Below, piece after piece: positions 13,311 through 17,754 of a stretch of 17,754 bases of DNA. The notes beneath the pieces are model-generated. The model saw nothing but the letters and a program-made list of their open reading frames with translations. It searched no databases and was not told the origin of the DNA. The DNA is from CAMBDR01 sp046597185 (lineage in GTDB: Bacteria; Pseudomonadota; Gammaproteobacteria; Burkholderiales; Burkholderiaceae_D): contig JBKJLF010000805.1 of NCBI GenBank assembly GCA_046597185.1, positions 1-17,754 on the forward strand, read 5' to 3'. Position numbers and translations under genes: made by a program. Every line of letters begins with the position of its first letter. Within the stretch, counting starts at the first letter, position 1.

Positions 13311-13990
13311 TCGTACTGCGACTCTTCTATTTTGGCGACCGTGATTTGCTATCGCGCATTGCCGTTATTGAATACTCCAAAAAATGGCTTCTTGATAGTC
13401 GCTGGTTCATCAACTCCTATATCAACGGCTTGACCATCACCATTTTCACCTTTTGCGCAATCCCATTATTCACGCTGATCTACCTCATCAATACCGACAA
13501 GATGCGAGTGACGGGCATCGCGATCATCTTGTTTACATTCTTCATCGCAATAGAGAATTCAACAAAGGGGCGCGCCGCCAACAAGGCAAAATCCGCACCT
13601 GCCGATGTGCCAGCAGCAAAGGAAGGTGCTGCACACATCGCGGCGCAAGGCGGCACTGAAGAAGAATTGGCCTATGCAGAAGACCACATTAAAGACCAAA
13701 ACGAACTACTCAGGCTTACAAATGCCGTGATCATTGCTGGCTTCTTTATTTGCCTCCTTATGATTCAGGGCGAGGGGCAGAAAAAATTTCTCTTCGGGTA
13801 TGCATTTGGCTATGCTGACGGCAAGAACGACGTGAAGCCAAAAGCAGAAGTTAGATTGGAAAGGCTGGTGAAGTGTTATGACCGGGGGAGTGGTGGGCGA
13901 GGTTCATGGCCAGACCCGGCATGCAGAGATGTGTATGAAACTGCGCCACCAAAGAGCGCACCGCCAAAGATTGAACCACCAAAGAAATAA
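13292..13990 (+). CDS. Hypothetical membrane protein, 232 aa, proline/lysine tail
   Basis: I do not recognise this protein. ATG at 13292 with GAGG seven bases upstream. Hydrophobic segments at about residues 45-66, 72-88 and 143-160 suggest three membrane helices. Between helices two and three lies an Ala/Lys/Glu-rich soluble stretch (91-140) that could form a coiled coil. After helix three comes a soluble domain with two cysteines (195 and 211), which could pair in the periplasm, and an end made of repeated Pro-Pro-Lys units (APPK, APPK, EPPKK). It is the last gene of the run that starts at 13095 and is closed by a strong terminator at 14000. The architecture resembles phage or conjugation accessory membrane proteins only in general style; no function is claimed. 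Confidence 0.7.
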   Translation: MGINGLIVLRLFYFGDRDLLSRIAVIEYSKKWLLDSRWFINSYINGLTITIFTFCAIPLFTLIYLINTDKMRVTGIAIILFTFFIAIENSTKGRAANKAKSAPADVPAAKEGAAHIAAQGGTEEELAYAEDHIKDQNELLRLTNAVIIAGFFICLLMIQGEGQKKFLFGYAFGYADGKNDVKPKAEVRLERLVKCYDRGSGGRGSWPDPACRDVYETAPPKSAPPKIEPPKK

Positions 13991-13999
13991 CCGCCACAC

Positions 14000-14033
14000 A
14001 GGGCGCATTCCAGACAAAGGATGCGCCCTTTTT
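14000..14033 (+). terminator. Intrinsic terminator after the 232-aa membrane gene
   Basis: AGGGCGCAT (14000-14008) pairs perfectly with ATGCGCCCT (14021-14029), loop of 12, followed by TTTT. It begins 10 bases after the stop codon and separates the first cargo unit from the next two genes. Confidence 0.85.
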
Positions 14034-14099
14034 GGCATATGTGCGAGTAAGGCGAATTGGTTTACTATCCCTTAAAAATACAAATTGAAAGCGTTGAAA

Positions 14100-14609
14100 A
14101 TGACTGGCCACCCTTTACTAAATCAAGTTAAAGACAAAACTGAGATTATTTCCGTCGATGGAAAAACATACAATGTCCATTTAAGTTACCACCGCATCGC
14201 AGGGGTTGAAGGGTTTGTGGTTGGTTTGAAATTTTCTGACGAAAGCGGTAGCATGGATTCATCAAAATCAGGAAATGTTAACCCATTTACCTTGGGGACG
14301 GCAGTTGCTAATAAAGCAGCACAAATGTTAAAATCTGATTTGGATAGCGTATCCATCCTGGCCTATTATCTTCTTACTGAAGACCTTGACGCCCGGCGCA
14401 CCGATGGCGGAAAATCAAAAGGGAAAGTTTATCACGCCCAAGCTATAAGAATACACCGCAGAGTTAAACACAAACTTCAACACTTGACGCGTTTTGAAGT
14501 AAAAGGCGGGTTGGGCTGGGCTATGACCGTAAATGATTTTGGCTCCTATGACCAGTTCAAGGTGTTAGAAAATGAATTGGCCAAACAAATGAGGGTAATA
14601 CCATGCTAA
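14100..14609 (+). CDS. Hypothetical basic protein, 169 aa (first of overlapping pair)
   Basis: Not recognised. From the ATG at 14100 it has 169 residues; a TTG at 14085 would add five. Neither start has a convincing ribosome site, so the start is uncertain. It has no signal peptide or membrane helix and looks cytoplasmic. The first part (VDGKTYNVHLSYHRIAG) reads like beta strands. The middle is helical (SDLDSVSILAYYLLTEDLDA) and is followed by a very basic stretch rich in Arg, Lys and His (about 125-146), suitable for nucleic-acid contact. By count it is net positive. The next gene overlaps it by 7 bases, a sign of coupled translation. A two-gene effector/antidote module is one possible reading, based only on layout and charge. 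Confidence 0.65.
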   Translation: MTGHPLLNQVKDKTEIISVDGKTYNVHLSYHRIAGVEGFVVGLKFSDESGSMDSSKSGNVNPFTLGTAVANKAAQMLKSDLDSVSILAYYLLTEDLDARRTDGGKSKGKVYHAQAIRIHRRVKHKLQHLTRFEVKGGLGWAMTVNDFGSYDQFKVLENELAKQMRVIPC

Positions 14610-15037
14610 TCAAAATTTATAACGACGAATTAGTTGAATTCCCTGATGATTTGGCGGCCCGGATTCTGGCAACCCCGCTCTTGGACGAAGATGTCCCAGA
14701 TTATCCAATAGAAGAAGTCAATGCCTTAATCCATGGCGTGCTAGGCGCACTTTTTGAGGAAGAATGGACTCTTGAGCAAAATATAGCAGAGGTCAGAGAT
14801 ATCTACGCGCCGCAACGCATCCCGAGCGCTACCAATCTGGAAAAAGCATTAGCATTGATCAGGCATTACAACGAAAACATTGCTGTGGAAGATATCGCCT
14901 GGGTGAGTGCGGATTTGGTATTCCCTTGCGGGGGCAATAATTACAAACCGAAACCTGGTTACGTAATCAATCAAGGGGCCAAACCGCCCGCTGATACCGC
15001 TACCCCATTGAGCTTAGAGGGCGGGCTTAACCCATGA
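14603..15037 (+). CDS. Hypothetical acidic protein, 144 aa (second of overlapping pair)
   Basis: Not recognised. ATG at 14603 behind GAGG (eight bases), overlapping the previous gene by 7 bases. It is strongly acidic (about 24 Asp/Glu against about 10 Lys/Arg), mainly helical in its first two thirds (VEFPDDLAARI, VNALIHGVLGALFEEEW, LEKALALIRHYNE). It then has a polar proline/glycine tail containing one cysteine in FPCGGNNYKPKPGY. No signal peptide or membrane helix. The acidic nature beside a basic partner would fit a binding or neutralising role; this is inference. No terminator is visible directly downstream. Confidence 0.65.
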   Translation: MLIKIYNDELVEFPDDLAARILATPLLDEDVPDYPIEEVNALIHGVLGALFEEEWTLEQNIAEVRDIYAPQRIPSATNLEKALALIRHYNENIAVEDIAWVSADLVFPCGGNNYKPKPGYVINQGAKPPADTATPLSLEGGLNP

Positions 15038-15142
15038 ACGCGTTGGCAAATAGTCACATTTCAAACTGCCACACTACCGAATTTTGTTTATTCACCACAT
15101 CAAAACAAAACAGGCTATAATCAAAAAACGGTGGGAGCAAAA

Positions 15143-15355
15143 ATGGTAGCAATATTTTTGTTTCTTTTTAACAACATCGCTGCTAAGCCTTTGATTTTGC
15201 TGGTGGAATTTTTTGTTGATGTGTTGGCAATGTGTGCCCCGTCCGCTCCGCCAGAATGTGACACGAAAAGCCACCCTCGGGTGGCTTTTTTGTTTTGCCA
15301 CCGCCATTTCATGACATTTCCTGACATCCACCCCACTCTTCCCATCAGCACATAA
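15143..15355 (+). CDS. Possible small hydrophobic protein reading through the att repeat, 70 aa
   Basis: ATG at 15143 with GGGAG at good distance, and TATAAT at 15116-15121 upstream (its -35 is weak: TTCACC with a 19-base spacer). The first 30 residues form one strong hydrophobic helix (VAIFLFLFNN, then PLILLVEFFVDVLAM), reminiscent of small membrane-acting peptides. From codon 32 the frame reads through the tRNA-Asp 3' fragment and terminator and on into the chromosomal flank, so the C-terminal 39 residues are accidental coding of a tRNA end. In an excised circle the frame would remain open into the left flank and stop at a matching TAA. Coding is uncertain. Confidence 0.3.
   Translation: MVAIFLFLFNNIAAKPLILLVEFFVDVLAMCAPSAPPECDTKSHPRVAFLFCHRHFMTFPDIHPTLPIST
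15236..15294 (+). repeat. Right attachment-site-like direct repeat (tRNA-Asp 3' fragment)
   Basis: Exact 59-base copy of 11162-11220: 18 bases of the tRNA-Asp 3' end with CCA, then the terminator. There is no tRNA body upstream, so this is a displaced fragment and marks the right boundary of the islet. Confidence 0.75.
15266..15291 (+). terminator. Second copy of the tRNA terminator
   Basis: Identical to 11192-11217: an 11-bp stem from AAAAGCCACCC with its mirror and a T-run. Here it would stop transcripts leaving the islet before they reach the binding-protein genes. Confidence 0.85.
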
Positions 15356-15888
15356 CGCTTCACTTGTGTATAATTAAACGCTGTATTATGAATTGCAATT
15401 CCCTTTCATTACATCGGCATTTCAATTCCATTTTATTTCCATGCGTTAATTTATTCATTTTTTGAAGCCATGCTTTAAATTGGGTTTATTTACTAAATCG
15501 AGGTGATTTTTTACCGGCTGAATATCATTTAAATTTAAAATTTGCATAATTTAAATATACCTTTATTTTAAATGCAATTACACTATCAACCAACCACAGA
15601 AATATCTATTCAACAGCATTTTTGTGCTCATCTGGTGTTTTTTAAATGTTTCTATAGCCAAATTATTTTTCAAAATACTCACCAAAAACTGAGTAATTTA
15701 AGCATGAACTTTAGTAAGTGCACCATCTCAACCTTATTTTACTAAAACAGTGTTTTTACATTCACAATGATCTGATTGTTTGTTTGCAAGTACGATAGAC
15801 GTAAGCTGGCGGCTAGGCAATTGATGCAAACTTGAAAACCAGCTCAGCTTGACTTGTTTATTTTTTTAAATTTTGAGAGAGCATCCTG
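15295..15888. repeat. Copy 2 of the ~470-bp non-coding repeat, then leader of the binding-protein gene
   Basis: Bases 15295 to about 15775 match 11221-11687 and include the invariant 94-bp core at 15484-15577 and the TATAAT at 15366-15371. The rest (15776-15888) is unique and leads to the gene at 15889. It has a TTGACT (15849-15854) without a clear -10, and AGCTGG/CCAGCT inverted pieces between about 15810 and 15846. No coding region is supported in this 594-bp stretch. Confidence 0.8.
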
Positions 15889-17256
15889 ATGCTAGATCGA
15901 CACAATCCCTATGACGCGCAGCAGCCTTTATTAGTTGGCTGCTCTTGCGGCGGCAATCATTCGCCAGACCAACATCCAACCGCACTTCGTCAAACCGATG
16001 CCGAACAGATCGGGCGCGACTTTATCGAAGCGACCATGGTCAAGGCATTGTTTCCCCATGAGCCAACCCGGCGTGCCTTTTTGAATGCGGTCGGTAAAAA
16101 TACCGCCATGGCAGCCATTGCCAGCGTGGTGCCCATGGCCAGCATGCAAGCGATGGCTTATGAACGCCCGGGCGATCTGGAAAAAAGAGATTTGAAAGTC
16201 GGCTTTGTCGCCATTACCTGTGCCACGCCCTTGATTATGGCCGATCCGCTCGGCTTTTACGCCGGGCAAAATCTCAAGGTGCAATTGGTAAAAACCCCCG
16301 GCTGGGGACCAATACGTGATCGCATCATCAAAAAAGAACACGATGCATCCCACTTTTTGTCGCCCATGCCCTTGGCCATGAGCCTGGGTTTAGGGCATGC
16401 CCCCTACCCCACGGCGGTGGCAACGATACAAAATAATAATGGTCAAGCCATTACGCTGCACTTGAAACACAAAGAGAAACGCGACCCGGCCAAATGGAAA
16501 GGCATGACCTTTGGTGTGCCATTCCAATTTAGTATGCATAATTTTTTGCTACGTTATTATGTTGGAGAACAGGGTATCAACCCCGAAACAGATATTAAAA
16601 TCATCAATGTTCCCCCTCCGGAAATGGTTGCCAAACTCAAAGATGGCACCATTGATGGCTTTCTTGGCCCAGACCCATTTAATCAGCGCGCGGTATTCGA
16701 TGGCGTGGGCTTTATCCACATCTTGTCCAAAGAGATTTGGGATGGTCACCCCTGTTGCGCCTTTGGTGCTGGCGAAGACTTCATTAAACAACACCCCAAT
16801 ACCTTTGCCGCGCTATTTCGCGCCATCATTAATTCATCCTTGGTGGCCAGTATTTCAACGGATCGTACTGAAATCGCGAAAGCCATTGCTCCGGTCAAAT
16901 ATTTGAACCAGCCACTGGAAGTCCTCACGCAAATTTTGACCGGAAAGTATCCAGATGGCTTGGGCAATGTCCGCTCGGTGCCGGATCGCGCCATGTTCGA
17001 TCCCGTCCCCTGGGAAAGTATGGCGGTTTGGATGCTGACCCAAATGAAGCGCTGGGGCTATATTAAGGGGGATGTGAAATACGCCCAATTGGCCGAAAAA
17101 GTATTTCACTTAACCGACGCCAAAGCCCAAATGGCGCAAGCAGGATGGGTACCGCCACGGGGGGTGTATCGTAAATACGACATCATGGGCAAAAAATTTG
17201 ACCCGGACAAGCCTGAACAATACGCATCCAGTTTTCCCATTTCCAATATTAGCTAA
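15889..17256 (+). CDS. NrtA/CmpA-like ABC transporter substrate-binding protein (Tat-exported)
   Basis: Solute-binding component of a nitrate/bicarbonate/sulfonate-type ABC importer (NrtA/CmpA/SsuA group). The 455 residues have an unusual order: a 58-residue N-terminal extension with CSCG (18-21) and conserved Ser and His after it, then a twin-arginine signal TRRAFLNAVG (60-69) with a hydrophobic run ending MQAMA (86-90), then the mature domain. Family motifs include KVGFVAITCATPLIMADPLGF, the substrate-cleft VPFQFSMHNFLLRYY, DGFLGPDPFNQRA and EIWDGHPCCAFGAGEDF. The ATG at 15889 follows a weak purine-rich site (GAGAGAG); the next in-frame ATG at residue 50 would remove the Cys motif. The binding domain looks complete. 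No permease or ATPase is visible; they may follow beyond the window. A close paralog starts 125 bases downstream. The ligand cannot be settled from sequence. Confidence 0.88.
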   Translation: MLDRHNPYDAQQPLLVGCSCGGNHSPDQHPTALRQTDAEQIGRDFIEATMVKALFPHEPTRRAFLNAVGKNTAMAAIASVVPMASMQAMAYERPGDLEKRDLKVGFVAITCATPLIMADPLGFYAGQNLKVQLVKTPGWGPIRDRIIKKEHDASHFLSPMPLAMSLGLGHAPYPTAVATIQNNNGQAITLHLKHKEKRDPAKWKGMTFGVPFQFSMHNFLLRYYVGEQGINPETDIKIINVPPPEMVAKLKDGTIDGFLGPDPFNQRAVFDGVGFIHILSKEIWDGHPCCAFGAGEDFIKQHPNTFAALFRAIINSSLVASISTDRTEIAKAIAPVKYLNQPLEVLTQILTGKYPDGLGNVRSVPDRAMFDPVPWESMAVWMLTQMKRWGYIKGDVKYAQLAEKVFHLTDAKAQMAQAGWVPPRGVYRKYDIMGKKFDPDKPEQYASSFPISNIS

Positions 17257-17381
17257 GGAGGCCGCGAAAACGCCTTATCATGCTATAAGTCATCGTGCAA
17301 TCTGTTATATTTTCCAGCTTGCACTGATTTTGCATGCTTGTTATGCGTTTTACAATCTTATTATTATAAAAAGGGAATTCT

Positions 17382-17754
17382 ATGTCCTCGATCTTCAAAC
17401 CCTACGATCCCGACCATTCTCGCGCCTGTTCTTGTGGTCGGCATGGCTCTCAGGCAGAACACAATGAAGAGGCGCAGCGCGCTACATTGGCGCGTGCATG
17501 CAACCCGGAAACACTCACCGAGGATGTCATAGAAGAAGCATTAATGCGTGCGCTATTTCCGCAAAATAGTGTGCGCCGAAAGTTTTTACAAGCGGTCGGT
17601 AGCAACACCGCCCGCGCCGCCATTGCCAGTGTCTTGCCGCTGGCCTCGCTGCAAGCCATGGCGCAGGAGAAACAAGGTTCACTGGAAAAGAAAGATTTAA
17701 AGATCGGCTTTATTGCCATTACCTGTGCAGCGCCCTTGATCATGGCGGCCCCGC
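17382..17754 (+). CDS. Second NrtA/CmpA-like binding protein (3' end beyond window)
   Basis: Paralog of the gene at 15889, cut by the window end after 124 codons. ATG at 17382 behind AAGGGA, a better ribosome site than that of its neighbour. It repeats the same plan: an N-terminal extension with YDPDHSRACSCGRHGSQAEH, a twin-arginine signal SVRRKFLQAVGSNTARAA, a hydrophobic run ending LQAMA, and a mature start DLKIGFIAITCAAPLIMAAP almost identical to the first protein. The pair presumably arose by tandem duplication; they may bind different ligands or serve one transporter. The 125-bp gap before it shows no clear terminator, so co-transcription with the first gene is likely. Confidence 0.85.
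   Translation, partial: MSSIFKPYDPDHSRACSCGRHGSQAEHNEEAQRATLARACNPETLTEDVIEEALMRALFPQNSVRRKFLQAVGSNTARAAIASVLPLASLQAMAQEKQGSLEKKDLKIGFIAITCAAPLIMAAP

Larger units (their letters stand above)
11162..15235. mobile_element. tRNA-Asp-linked genomic islet without integrase
   Basis: A 4,074-bp block bounded by the 59-bp direct repeat of the tRNA-Asp 3' end. Contents in order: an AT-rich copy of the flanking non-coding DNA, an IS110-family remnant, a long non-coding stretch full of inverted and direct repeats, and small genes with no recognised function, several with good ribosome sites. The base composition is clearly more AT-rich than in the housekeeping genes around it. No integrase, relaxase, replication or capsid gene is recognisable. 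It may be a decayed remnant, or an element mobilised by a helper; both are inference from the repeat structure. Confidence 0.6.

Noticed and set aside
15092..15363. Minus-strand ORFs of 79-80 residues over the right att repeat
   Set aside because: They cover the tRNA fragment and terminator copy and have no family features; the forward hydrophobic ORF has better signals.

Overview
The window reads as chromosomal DNA of a Gram-negative proteobacterium, most likely a betaproteobacterium. Supporting this are RdgC, DinB and KdpDE of proteobacterial type, a tRNA-Val(TAC)/tRNA-Asp(GTC) pair, Tat-exported NrtA/CmpA-like binding proteins, and moderately GC-rich genes separated by AT-rich intergenic DNA. 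The placement rests on remembered gene families, not on a search.

Positions 1-5250 hold the 5' end of a leftward YeeE/YedE-like membrane gene, then rightward kdpD and kdpE (a potassium-type two-component system without kdpFABC in view). Next is a gene fusing a J-like domain lacking HPD, one membrane helix, a trypsin-like protease and a C-terminal domain. Positions 5252-8521 are a leftward block, dinB (Pol IV), rdgC and an exported nucleoside hydrolase. A 181-bp divergent spacer with four 11-bp repeat units separates dinB from a rightward secreted oligopeptidase B (8703-10856).

From 10903 to 11217 lies a compact tRNA operon: a near-consensus promoter, tRNA-Val, tRNA-Asp and an intrinsic terminator. 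The last 18 bases of tRNA-Asp plus its terminator (59 bp, 11162-11220) recur exactly at 15236-15294, the usual mark of integration into a tRNA 3' end. The enclosed 4,074-bp islet has no integrase. It holds a decayed IS110-family transposase end, about 1.1 kb of non-coding DNA rich in palindromes and direct repeats, a candidate short RNA, and a cargo of small unrecognised genes (13095-15037). The cargo comprises a run of 39-aa, 21-aa and 232-aa (membrane) proteins closed by a terminator, and then an overlapping basic/acidic protein pair. After the 59-bp match the two flanks stay similar for about 470 bp more, including an invariant 94-bp core in non-coding DNA. This suggests either repeated insertion of related elements or an element that carried chromosomal flank with it.

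Beyond the islet (15889-17754) are two tandem NrtA/CmpA-like ABC-transporter binding proteins, the second cut by the window end. Each has a twin-arginine signal placed after an unusual Cys-rich N-terminal extension. The best candidates for something undescribed are the islet cargo, the duplicated non-coding flank with its invariant core, and the candidate short RNA.
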